A DNA stretch of 64,000 nt from Sapria himalayana (Eukaryota > Streptophyta > Magnoliopsida > Malpighiales > Rafflesiaceae), in NCBI GenBank assembly GCA_029783825.1, contig JAREIK010005302.1:1-64000 (forward strand). The letters run 5' to 3'. Numbering within the stretch: position 1 is the first letter of the stretch; every line of letters begins with the position of its first letter. Shown one piece after another: positions 50,091 to 63,400 of the stretch. A program made the translations under genes and the position numbers. Below the pieces are notes generated by a model. It had not been told where the DNA came from, did not search any database, and saw nothing but the letters and a program-made list of their open reading frames with translations.

Positions 50091-53000
50091 TAATTTATTT
50101 TTATAAAATATTTATTACAAAATAAATTATGAGTGCGACAAATATAATTTAAATAATTTATTTTTAATCAAAAAATATATATATGCTTATAAAAGAAGTA
50201 AAAATTCAAAAATTAAAAATTATTATACAGTAATATATTATAGTTTAATCTTGAATCGATTTGGGTATTGTAAATATTTTTTAATTAATATCTATCTTAT
50301 TATTAATAGTTTATTAATTTAATTTTTGATCATTATTATATTATTTATCAATAAAATTATTTATATTGAATTTATATGATATATAATTATTAATATTAAA
50401 ATAACTAAATATTGTATTCACATTTCAAAAAATTTTAAATATTATTATATTTTCAAGGGTCATAACCTATGAAAATGAGAAAGAATTCAAATTTTTTTTT
50501 GTTATTTTATTGTTAAAATAAAACCTATAAACCACTAAGTGCCTAAAAACATATATCGCTAAAGTCATAAACGACAAAACCTCTAAATACTTAAAATATT
50601 AAACTGGTATACATTAATAATAATTCATAAATCTCATTTTAATTTTTATTCAGTATAATTTTAAATTTTTACTTTAATTATTTATCAGTTTATTTTTATA
50701 GAAATATTAATTTCAAAATAAATTATTAGTGAGACAAATTTAATTTAAATAATTTATTTTTTATCAAAAAAAATATATATCCTTATAAAAAGTGGCAAAA
50801 TTTTAAAAACAAAGATTTATTATTTAATAATATATTTTATTTTGATTTTGAATCATTTTAGATTTTGTAATTATATTTAATTTATATCATTCTTATTAAT
50901 AATAGTTTATTAATCTTTTATTGATCATTGTTATAATATGTATTAATAAAATTATTTATATTAAGTTTACATTAAATATAATTATAAAGATTATTAAAAC
51001 TAAATATTATATTCACATTTTAAAAAAATTAAAAATTATTATATTTTCAAATGCTATAACCTTCAAAAATAAAAAAAAATCAAAAAATTAATTATTTTAT
51101 AATTTCATTCTTTAAATAAATACTATAAATCACTAAAGCCCTAAACACTTAAATCACTAAACCCCAAAACACCTAAATACTTAAACCATTAAACTAGTAT
51201 ATCCTGAATAATAAATAATAAATCTCTAATTTATTTTTATTCATTATAGTTTTAAATATTCATTTTAATTATTTATTAGTTTATTTTTATAGAATTATAA
51301 ATTAAGAATAAATTAAGAGGAAGACAAATATAATTTAAATAATTTACTATTAATAAAAAAAATATAAACTTATAAAAAGAAGTAAAACATCAAAAAAATT
51401 ATTATTTAGTAATATATTTTATTTTGATTTTTAATAAATTTACGTTTTGTAAATATATTTTAAATAAAATCTTTCTTATTAATAATAGTTTATTAATTTA
51501 TTTTTTGATCTTGAATATAATATCTATCAATATAATTGTTTATATTGAATTTACATGATATATAATTATTAATATTATCATAACTAAATATTGTATTCAC
51601 ATATAAAAAAAATTTAAAAAGTGTTATATTTTCAAAGATTATAACCTTCAAAAATGATAAAAAATAACAAAAAAAAATTTTTGTTATATCATTGTTAAAA
51701 TTAAACTTATAAACCACTAAATGCCTAAACACATAAATCTCTAAACTATAAACCCCGAATCCCCTAAATACTTAAACCTTTAAACTCGTAAACCTTAAAT
51801 ATAATTTAAATAATATATTGAAATATTAATTACAAAATAAATTATGAGAGATACAAATATAATTTAAATAATTTATTTTTCAGCAAAAAAATATATAAGC
51901 TTATAAAAAGAATCAAAAACTAAAAAACAAAAATTATTATTTAGTAATAAATTTTACATTATTTTTAAATTATTTTAGGTTTTTTAATTATATTTTAATT
52001 TATATCTATCATATTAATAATAACAAATTAATTTATTTTTTATTAATTGATATCATATCTATCAATAAAATTGTTTATATTTAGTTTATATTATATATAA
52101 TTATAATGATTATTATTACTAAATATTGTATTCACATTTTTAAAAAAATTAAAATTATTATATTTTAAAAGGTTATAACTTTTGAAAATGTGAAAAAATA
52201 TCAAAAATATTTTTTTTTGTTATTTCATTGTTTAAATAAAATCAATAAACCACTAAATGCCTAAAAACATAAATCGCTAAACTCCTAAATGACAAAACCT
52301 CTAAATACTTAAACCATTAAACTGGTAAACATTAATAATAATTCATAAATCTCATTTTAATATTTATTCAGTATAATTTTAAATTTTTATTTTAATTATT
52401 TATCAGTTTATTTTTATAGAAATATTAATTACAAAGTAAATTATTCGTGAGACATATCTAATTTAAATTAGACTTGTATACCTAAAATAATAAAGAATAA
52501 ATCTCAATATTATTTTTTTCATTATAATTTTAAATATTCATTTTAATTATTTATTTGTTTATTTTTATATAAATATTAATTAAAAAATAAATTATGAGTT
52601 AGACAAATATAATTTATATAAATTTATTTTCAACAAAAAAATATAAATAAACTTTTAAAAAAAATAAAAATTTCAAAACAACAAATTATTATATAGTAAT
52701 ATATTTTGATTTTTTCTGAATCATTTTCAGTTTTTTTATTATATTTTAATTGATATCTATCTTATTAATAAATGATTATTACTTTATTTTTTGATCATAT
52801 TTAGAATATTTATCAATAATATTGTTTATATTGAATTTATTTGGTATATAAATATAATGATTATTATAACTAAATATTGAATTCACATTTGAAAAAACTT
52901 TAAAAATTATTATATTTTCAAATGATATAACCTTGGAAAATTTATAAAAATAATAAAATTAAATATTTTGTTATTTTAATTTTTAAATAAAACCTATAAA

Positions 53001-56000
53001 CCACTAAATGCATACACTATAAAATCAGTAAACTTTTAAGGCCCGTAATGCCTAAATACATAAACCATTAAGCTGATATATACTAGTTAATAATTAAGAA
53101 ATCTAATTTTTATTTCAATTTATTATTATTTTAAATATTCATTTTAATTATTTATAAGTTTATTTTATAAAAATATGTATTACAAAATAAATTATAAGTG
53201 CGACAAATATAATTTAAATAATTTATTTTTAATCAAAAAATATATATATGCTAAAAAAATAAGTAAAATTTTAAAAATTAATTATTATTATCCAGTAATA
53301 TTTTTTTCTTTAATTTTGAATCAATTTGGGTTTCGTAAATATTTTTTAATTAATATTTATCTTATTATTAATAGTTTATTAATTTAATTTTTGATCATAA
53401 TTATGATATCAATCAATAAAATTGTTCATATTGACTTTATATGATATATAATTATTAAAATTATTATAAGTAAATATTGTACTCACATTTAAAAAAATTT
53501 TAAATATTATTATATTTTCAAAGGTTATAACCTATGAAAATGACAAAAAATTACTAAAATTTTTTTTGTTATTTTTTGAAAGGTTATAACCTTCAAAAAA
53601 GTAAAAAATAACAAAAATAAATTTTTTATTATATCATTGTATAAATAATACTTATAAACCATTAAATGCCTAAATACATAAATCTCTAAAGTCCTTAACC
53701 CCGATGCCCCTAAATACCTAAACCTTTAAACTCTTAAACCTTAAATATATTTTAAATAATTTATATAAATATTAATTACAAAATAAATTATGAGTGACAA
53801 ATATAATTTAAATAATATATTTTTCATCAAAAAAAAATATAAGCTTATAAAATGATGCGAAAATTAAAAAAAATAATTATTTAGTAATAAATATTACTTG
53901 GATTTTGAATCATTTTAGGTTTTTGAATTATATTTTAAATAATATCTATCATATTAATAATAGTTTCTTAATTTATTTTTTGATAATTGATATAATATTA
54001 TCAATAAAATTATTTATATTTAGTTTATATTATATATAGTAATAATTACTATTATTACTAAATATTGTATTCACATTTTTAAAAAATTTTAAAATTATTA
54101 TATTTTCAAATGTTGACATTTGAAAATTTGAAAAAATATCAAAAATAAAATTTTTATTATCTCATTGTTTAAATAAAAGTTATAAACCATTAAATGCCTA
54201 AATACTTAAATCAATAACTTCTAAATCTCGAAAACCCTAAATAGATAAATTTTTTAAAAAGGTATATCCTAAATAATATATAATAAATCTCATTTTTATT
54301 TTTTTCATTATAATTTTAAATATTCATTTTAATTATGTATTTTGTTTATTTTTATATAAATATTAATTACATAATAAATTATAAGTTAGACAAATATAAT
54401 TTATATCAATTATTTTTCAACAAAAAAATATAGATAAACATATTAAAAGAAGAAAAAAATTAAAAACAAAAAATTATTATATAGTAATATATTTTATTTT
54501 GTTTCTGAATCATTTTAGGTTTTGTAATTATATTTTAATTGATATCTAACTTATTAATAATAAATTATTAATTTATTTTTTGATCATTATTAGAATATTT
54601 ATCAATAAAAATATATATATTTAATTTTTATGATATATAGATTTAATAATTATTATAACTAAATATTGTATTAACTTTTGAAAAAAATTTTAAAATTTTT
54701 ATATTTTCAAATGAAATAACCTTTGAACATGTGAGAAAACAAAAAAAAATATTTTTTTTATTATTTCTTTGTTTAAATAAAACCTATAAATAACTAAATG
54801 CCTAAATAATTAAATCACTAAACTACAAAATCCTGATGCCGCTATAAAGATAATCGTTTAAACGGGTTGACCCTAATAATAATTAATAAATCTCATTTTT
54901 ATTTATTTTCATTATAATTTAAAAAATTCATTTTGATTGTTTAGTTTTTTCTTTATATATATATATTTATTATAAAATATATTATGAGTTAAAAATATAA
55001 TTTATAAAAATTATTTTTCATCAAAAAATAGATAAGCTTATAAAAAGAATAAAAATTTATAAACAAATAATTAATATTAAGTAATATATTTTGCTTTGCT
55101 TCTGAATCATTTTAGGTTTTGATATTATATTTTATGTAATATCAATCTTATTGATAATAGATTTTTAATTAATTTTTTGATAATTATTAGAATATCTATC
55201 AATAAAATTGTTTATATTGAATTTATATGATATATAATTATTATCATTATTATAAATAAATATTTATTCCCTTTTGAAAAAAATTTAAAAATTATTATAT
55301 TTTCAAAGGTTATAACCATTGAAAATATCAAAAAATAATAAAAATAATTTTTTTTTATTTTTTTTCTTAAATAAAACCTATAAACCACTAAATGCATACA
55401 TAGTTAAATTAGTATACTACTAAACCACGTAATGCCTAATTACATAAACCATTAAACTGCTATATACTACTTAATAATTTTAATTTTTATTTCAATTTAT
55501 TATAATTTTAATTATTCAATTTTATTATTTATTAGTTTATTTTTATAGAAATATGTATTACAAAAAAAGTATGAATGTAACAAATATAATTGAATTAATA
55601 TATTTTTAACAAAAAAAATATATGCTATAAAAGAAGTAGAAATTAATAATTTAAAATTATTATCCGGTAATATATTTTACTATAATTTTAATCAATTTGG
55701 GTTTCATAAATATTTTTTAATTAATATCTATCTTTTTATTAAAAGTTTATTAATTTAATTTTTGATCATTATTATATTATCTATCAATAAAATTGTTTAT
55801 ATTGAATTTATATGATATATAATTTTTAATATTATTAAAACTAAATATTGTATTTACATTTCAAAAAATTATAAATTTTATTATATTTTCAAAGGATGTA
55901 ACCTATGAAAATGATAATAAATTATAGAAATTTTTTTTTTATTTTTTTATATAAAACCTATAAACCACTAAATGCCTAAAAACATAAATCGCTAAACTCC

Positions 56001-56737
56001 TAATGGCAAAACCTCTAAATACTTAAACTATTAAACTTGTATACATTAATAATAAATTAAATCTCATTTTAATTTTTATTTAGTATATTTTTATATTTCC
56101 ATTTTAATTATTTATAAGTTTATTTTTATAAAAATATTAATTAGAAAATAAATAAATAGTGAGGCGGATCTAATTTAAATTAAACCGGTATCCCTAAATA
56201 ATAAATAATAATAATAATTAATAATTAATAAATCTCATTATTTTTTATTATAATTTTAAATATTCATTTTAATTAATTATTTGTTTATTAATATATAAAT
56301 ATTAATTACATAATAAATTATGAGTTAGACAAATATAATTTATATAAATTATTTTCCATAAAAAAATATACTTAAATTTATTAAAAGAATAAAAAATTCA
56401 AAAACAAAAAATTATTATATAGTAATATATTTTTCTTTGCTTCTGAATCATTTTATGGTTTGAAATTATATTTTAATTAATATCTATCTTATTATTAATG
56501 GATTATTAATTTATTTTTTGATTATTATTAGAATATTTATCAATAAAATTATTTATATTGAATTTATATAATATATAAATATAATGATTAGTATAACTAA
56601 ATATTGTATTCACATTTGAAAAAAATTTAAAAATTATTATATTTTCAAAGGTTATACCTTTGAAAATATTAAAAAATAATAAAAATAAATTTTTTGTTAT
56701 TTTATTTATTAAATAAAACCTATAAACCACTAAATGC
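50079..56737 (+). repeat. AT-rich satellite array, forward orientation (segment 8)
   Basis: Forward monomers carry telomere-like blocks near 50525, 51120, 51710, 52245, 52990, 53650, 54185, 54785, 55380, 55965 and 56720. Unoccupied g-type target octamers occur at 53004-53011 and 55388-55395. The last monomer ends in CTAAATGC, the left target duplication of hAT copy C. An (AAT)n-rich patch lies at about 56200-56230. No genes are seen. Confidence 0.92.
56730..56737 (+). repeat. Left 8-bp target-site duplication of hAT copy C
   Basis: CTAAATGC precedes the element and CGAAATGC (60422-60429) follows it: an 8-bp duplication with one difference, the length typical of hAT insertions. Removing the element and one octamer restores ordinary satellite (ACCACTAAATGC then ATATAAAGTTAAATCAG). 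Confidence 0.9.
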
Positions 56738-57698
56738 TAGGGGTGCTCATGGGACGGGATGGGGATTACAAATCTCCAGTTCCTTCCCACAGTTCGGAGA
56801 TTTATTTTGAAGATCCAGACCCGTCCCATAAATTGAAAACATTGGGACTGGGACGTAGATCGGGGATTTTGGGTAGGAGAAAATGGTCCCGGGACGGGAC
56901 AGAGTTCAGACAGTTTTTTTTAATTTATTTTCTTCAAACTGGCCAAGTTAGTTCATGTCGAAACCTTTTGTAGTACCATTTATCATTCCTTAGTTATTTA
57001 TCTTTCAAACTCAAATTGGGCCAATTTTGTTTTGTCAAATAGGCTGAATACCGCAAATGAGTTCCATTACCTCGTCAAAAGTATTGATGTGCAGAAAATG
57101 AGAGAAATGTTAAATAGAACGGGAATGAGTTCTGTGCTTAATTTGGTTCTTTGTTTTGTCACAAGTTGGCTTTGTTCAGCCGAGTGAAAGTTAACCATAA
57201 TAGCAATATTATATTTTTTAAACAATTACTTAAGATATTAAGGAATAGCTAAAGATGACTACAAACATTGGTAGCAGCAATTACTACTTAAGTAATTGCT
57301 AAAATAAGGTAGCTTAATATAACAAAAAAAATACAACTAACAACAACCATGATAATAATCATTTCAAAGGACCGTCCCATAACAGCAACGAAAATCCAAA
57401 GCCAATTAATTATCTCTTCAACAACTTCTCCCTTTTCTTACTCCACTATAGAAGGACAACCAAAGATGAAAACGTGTTAATCATGTAGACATAAATTTCT
57501 AAGATGAAAGAGTAATAAAAAAACAAAATATTACCTTAAAAAATTTAATACACCCATTCCAAATTTAGTTGACCAACTATAGTTGGAAGTATATTTGGAT
57601 CTTGTGACCCCTCTGAAAATTGTAAATGAACCATATTTTTATTGAAATGAATGAATAAAATAAGTAAAAGTGAAATTAAAATTAACAAGATTTGTATA

Positions 57699-59844
57699 CT
57701 AACTTGATTCATTATCATCAAGGTCTTGAACAAATTCTTTTATTTCAATAGGTTTGTTTGAGCTTCTCAACCAATCTTGTAGACATATGAGAACTTTTAC
57801 TGTAATAGGTGTTAAAGAACTCCTAAATTTTTATTAAGTTTTCCCCCCAGTGCTAAATGTAGATTTGTATGCCAGAGTAAATGCTTGGATAGCAAATACA
57901 TCCCTTCCAACATTTGCCTAAAGAAGGACACCTAACCTCATTTACCTTCCACTAGTTTAGAATATCAAAATCAATTCTATTTTTTTCAAGTTTGTCCTCC
58001 AAGTACCTATCCAACTCTTCCAAAGCTGCAACTTCTTGTTCATTCTCCAATTCAACAAAAAATATAATCAACATAAGTATCACTACCATCAAAGAAATCA
58101 TCATTTTTCTTCAATACTGTAGAATAAAAATCATCTTCTTTTGATTCATCTTCATTTAAATCTTTATAATCATCCAGCATCTCATTTAAAGCATTTATAA
58201 ACTTTTTCACCAAATTTTTGCCCAATCCTTCTCCATAATGCTAAGTGTACTTAACCTTGATATATTTGAACTTATATCTAGAATCCAACACTACTGCTAC
58301 AAAAAGTATAATATTTGTTGACAGACGAGAACCCCAATATTTGTTCAATTTATGCCTCATTTTCATACCCATTTCAGACACTATTGTATCTCTACTATTT
58401 TCACAAAGCTCAATTTTTTTCAAAGTTTGAATAATCTAAAGAAAATAAACACTATAGGTAGAATATTATGAGCCAGATAATTTACAAGTTACCTCATAAA
58501 AAGTTTTCAAGAAATGAGCTAAAATTTTGGTGTTTGTTCAGTCTCTCTCAGTTAGAATGTTTGAACCAAACTCCTTCAAAAACCTTTTGTCTTTGTCCTC
58601 CAACTTATCAAATTCTTTTTGATATTTTATATCAGTTTTTAGGATCAAATATGTTGAATTCCATCTTGTAGGACAATCTAATTGCAATGAAGATCCATAT
58701 GTCAAGTTTGCTTCTTCAACACATAACTTAAACATATCAAATCTTTTAGGACTGCTCCTTACATATTTCACCACGCCTCTAATTTTTTGAATAGCACCCT
58801 CAACTACTGCAATGTCATCTATGACAATTAAATTTAGGATATTAACACAACATCTCATATTAAAATGCTCGCCTCTCAAAGGTACTACACTTTTCTTCAC
58901 AAGCCTTTTTTTCAATTGTTTAACCGCAACATCATTATTTGATGCATTGTCAATAGTAATGCACTTCAACTTTCTCAAGCCCCATTCATTCATTCAAAAC
59001 TCAATAGCATTTCTAATATTAACTCTAGAATGACTTTTAATTACACAAAAGTTCAAAAGCCTTTGATGCATATTTCATTTAAAATCAATGAAATGAACAG
59101 TCAAAGATATCTAAGACAAATTTTGAATGCTAGTCCAAGTGTCGGTAGTCAATAAAACACTACAACAATGAGATGATATGCTATCAAATAATTTCTTCTT
59201 TTCCTTCACAAACAAAGAAAAATAATCCCTCAACATAGAGTGCATAGATGGAATTTTAAATTGAGGCTCACTAACTTTACAAAACTCCTTAAACTCATCC
59301 CTCTCAACAAAAAAAAATGCAATTCATCTTTTATGATCATTTTCACCAAAGCCTCCCTAACTAGTTGTTGATCAAATTGCCAACAAGTTAATTAGTTTTC
59401 CTCTGAACTAGTACCATTAGTGAAACATAACAAAGATTGTGACTTGTCTTTACCTTTGTGAGCTTCTATTAATTCTTTTTTGTGTGGAAATTTCATACAA
59501 GTCTCTCGCAAGTATTTTTATAACCCCGAAGTACCTTGATCTCTTTTTGCCATTTATTCTTTCATACACCATATACAAGCAGTCCTACCAGTTTCATTTC
59601 CCTCTGAATCAACTAATATCTCATAAGTTTCCCAAACAACAGACTTATACTTTTTATGAGCTTGAGGTTCAGATGTACCTTGACTTTCTTTTACAATTGG
59701 AATTGAAGAACCTGTCGTAACAATAAAATGGTTCGTGAAAGGATGATGATTAGATTTACCAGTACTTTGATCATTTGAGATGTGATCATCTTCAATTTAT
59801 TGTATTGTTCGTTTAGAATTGTATTGTGCCATCTGCATTTCCAT
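57699..59844 (-). pseudogene. hAT transposase pseudogene, copy C
   Basis: Reading starts at the ATG at 59844 (MEMQMAQYNSKRTIQ) and meets TAA at 59799-59797, at codon 16 exactly as in copy A. The BED-finger region (about 59630-59500) keeps ACIWC, GTSGL and the C-terminal Cys, with Tyr at the expected His and two further stops. The catalytic core includes TTDTWTSIQN (about 59140), TIDNASNND and PTRWNSTYLIL; a 151-codon open stretch spans 58993-58538. The shared stops TAA 58468-58466 and TAG 58243-58241 are present. The dimerisation region is interrupted but recognisable, ending QDLDDNESS with TAG at 57701-57699. The span of 2146 bp nearly equals A (2143) and B (2152). Confidence 0.95.
58538..58993 (-). 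pseudogene. Catalytic-core fragment of transposase C
   Basis: This 151-codon stretch runs from MNEWGLRKLKCITIDNASNN to FGSNILTERD. It contains the second catalytic Asp (TIDNASNND), the CPTRWNSTYLIL motif and the region between them. The conserved His of the AHILNL motif is Asn here (VNILNL); copy B has Leu and only copy A keeps His. Confidence 0.9.
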
Positions 59845-60421
59845 CAATTAATATGATATATTAAGCATAAATACATATAAATATTTCAAACAAACAAGCT
59901 CTACAAAACTTGTTGTAACACATTCAGCTCACTTATTTGGCCCAACCACAACACCACAACCAATACTCAACAAAACTGACTGAGACACATAATAATAATA
60001 ATTAATCACTCAATTCTCGTCATAAAAACAAACCAAAAGGCTGGTGGGATCTAAGACACGATGGTGGAAACCAGAAGTGTGACGGACAAAGGCTGGACCT
60101 AACTGAACACGGCTGGAACGGCGTGAGGTGGCCTGAAACTTGTCGGAACAACAATAGGTGCGTCGGAATTGGATGGGCAGTAGCGGAATTGGTGGCATCT
60201 TCATGTATTATATATATATTCCTGGTTCTAGTATTAGTTTTTTAGGATGGGATGGTTCTCGGAATAGATATTGCTTAAGATCCGGAATCATCCCAAAAGA
60301 AAAAATACGTGACAGAACGGGACGGGAAAAGTCAAAGCCAACGAATTTTTTTTAGTCACGATTCTTTCGAGACAAGACTTCGGGTCGGGTCTCCAATCTC
60401 CGAGTCCAGTGAGCAGCCCTA

Positions 60422-60429
60422 CGAAATGC
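60422..60429 (+). repeat. Right 8-bp target-site duplication of hAT copy C
   Basis: CGAAATGC directly follows the terminus GCAGCCCTA and continues into the g-type monomer ATATAAAGTTAAATCAGT. It differs from the left copy by a single T-to-G change. Confidence 0.9.
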
Positions 60430-63400
60430 ATATAAAGTTAAATCAGTAAACTCCTAAACCCCATAATGCCTAAATACATAAACCATTAAACAGCTAAATA
60501 CTACTTAAAAATTAATAAATCTATTTTTTATTGCTATTTATTAAATTTTTAAAGATTCAATTTAATTATTTATATTTTTAATTATATATAAATATTAATT
60601 ACAAAATAAATTGAGTTAGACAAATATAATTTATATAAATTATTTTTCATCAAAAAATTATTAATAAACTTTTTAAAAGAAAAAAAAATTTCAAAACAAA
60701 AAATTATTATATAGTAATATATTTTGCTTTTCTTCCGAATCATTTTAGGTTTTGTAATTATATTTTAATTGATATCCATCTTATTAATAATAGATTATTA
60801 ATTTATTTTTTAATCATTATTAGAATATTTATCAATAAAATTGTTTTTATTGAATTTATATGATATATAAATATAATGATTATTATAACTAAATATTGTA
60901 TTCACATTTGAAAAAAATTTAAAAATTATTATATTTTCAAAGGTTATAGCCTTTGAAAATATCAAAAAATAATAAAAATAATTTTTTTTATTTTATTTTT
61001 TTAATAAAACCTATAAACCACTAAATGCATACACAATTAAATTAGTAAATTTATAAACCTCATAATGCTAAATACATAAACCATTAAACCGCTATATACT
61101 ACTTAATAATTAATAAATGTAATTTTTATTTCTATTTATTATAATTTTAAATATTCATTGTAATTATTTATTAGTTTATTTTTATAGAAATATTTATTAC
61201 AAATTAAATTATGAAAGCGACATATATATTTTAATTAATTTATTTTTAATCAAAAAAAATATATGCTTATAAAAGAAGTAGAAAAAATAAAAAATAAAAA
61301 TTATTATCTTGTATTATATTTTACTTTAATTTTAAATCAATTTGGGTTTAGTAAATATTTTTTAATTAATATCAATCTTTTTATTAATAGTTTATTATTT
61401 TAAATTTTGATCATTATTATATTATCTATTAAAAAATTATTTATATTGAATTTATATGATATATAATTATTAATATTATTATTACTAAATATTGTATTCA
61501 CATTTCAAAAAATTTTAAATATCATTATATTTTCTAAGGTTATATCCTATAAAAATGAGAAAAAATTACAAATTTTTTTTCATTATTTTTTTGTTTAAAT
61601 AAAACATTTAAACCACTAAATGCCTAAAAACATAAATTGCTAAACTCCAAAATGACAAAACCTTTAAATACTTAAACTATTAAACAGGTGTACATTAATA
61701 AAAAATCATAAATCTCAATTTAATTTTTATTAAGTATAATTTTAAATTTTTATTTTAATTATTTATCAGTTTATTTTTATAGAAATATTAATTACAAAAT
61801 AAATTATTAGTGAGACAGATCTAATTTAAAAAATTTATTTTTCATTAAAAAAAATATATATCCTTATAAAAAGAGGTAAAATTTTAAAATCAAAAATCTA
61901 TTATTTAGTAATATATTTTATTTTTATTTTGAATCATTTTAGATTTTGAAATTATATTTTAATTTATATCATTCTTATTAATAATAGTTTATTAATTTTG
62001 TATTGATCATTATTAAAATATCTATTAATAAAATAATTTATTTTGAGTTTACATTATATATAATTATTAAGATTATTATTACTGAATATTATATTCACAT
62101 TTAAAAAAAATTAAAAATTCTTATAATTTCAAAGGTTATAAACTTCAAAAATTAAAAAAAATAAAAAAATTTAATTTTTTATTCTTTTATTCTTTAAATA
62201 AAAATTATAAATCACTAAAGTCCTAAACACTTAAATCACTAAACCCCAAAATAACTTAATACTTAAACCATTAAACTAGTATATCCTGAATACTAAATAA
62301 TAATTCTCAATTTTATTTGTATTCATTATAATTTTAAATAATTATTTTAATTATTTATTAGTTTATTATTATAGAATTATAAATTACTAAATAAATTATT
62401 CGTAAGATAAATTAATTTAAATAATTTATTTATAAAAACAAAAATATAAATTTATAAAAAAGCAAAACATTAAAAAAATTATTATTAAGTAATATATTTG
62501 ACTTTGATTTTAAATAAATTTAAATTTTGCAAATATATTTTAAATAATATCTATCTTGTTAATAATAGTTTATTAAATTTTTTTTGATCATTATTATAAT
62601 ATCTAGCAATGTATTTATTTATATTGAATTTAAATGACTTATAATTATTAAGATTATTATAACTGAATATTATATTTACATTTGAAAAAAATTTAAAAAT
62701 TATTATATTATCAAAGGTTATAACCTTCAAAAATAAAAAAATTAATAAAAATAATTTTTTTGCTATATCATTGTTTAAATAAAACTTATAAACCACTAAA
62801 TGCCTAAACACTTAAACCTCTAAACTCCTAAATACAAAAGCCCATAAATACTTAAATGTTTAAACTCGTAAACCTTAAATATAATTTAAATAATTTAATA
62901 AAATATTAATTACAAAATAAATTATGAGTGATACAAATATAATTTAAATACTTTATTTTTAAATAAAAAAAATATAATCTTATAAAAAGAAGCAAAAACT
63001 AAAAAAAATTATTATTTAGTAATAAATTTTACTTGGATTTTGAATATTTTTAGGTTTGCAATTATATTTTAATTTCTATCTTCATATTAATAATAGCATA
63101 TTAATTTATTTTTTGATAATTGATATCATATCTATCAATAAAATAGTTTATATTTAGTTTATATTATATATAATTATAATGATTATTATTACTATATATT
63201 GTATTCACATTTTTAAAAAATTTTAAAATTATTATATTTTCAAAGGTTATAACCATTGAAAATGTGAAAAAATATCAAAAATAATTTTTTAGTTATTTTA
63301 TTGTTTAAATAAAAAGTATAAACCACTAAATGCCTAAAAACATAAATCGCTAAAGTCATAAACTAAAAAACCATTAAATACTTAAAATATTAAACTGTTA

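Larger units (their letters stand above)
56738..60421 (-). mobile_element. hAT DNA transposon copy C, full length (3684 bp)
   Basis: Both termini are present. The left end, TAGGGGTGCTCATGGGAC, and the inverted right end, TAGGGCTGCTCACTGGAC, agree at 15 of 18 positions. An 8-bp target duplication flanks the element. Read on the minus strand it has a 5' leader of about 580 bp, the transposase pseudogene (59844 down to 57699) and about 960 bp of 3' sequence with GGGACGGG subterminal motifs near the left edge. It serves as the reference for locating the truncations of A and B. Although structurally complete, it cannot supply transposase. Confidence 0.96.

Noticed and set aside
57545..57733. 62-codon minus-strand frame MFKTLMIMNQVS as a gene
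   Set aside because: It is a shifted reading of the transposase C-terminus (QDLDDNESS) running into the 3' noncoding part of hAT C.
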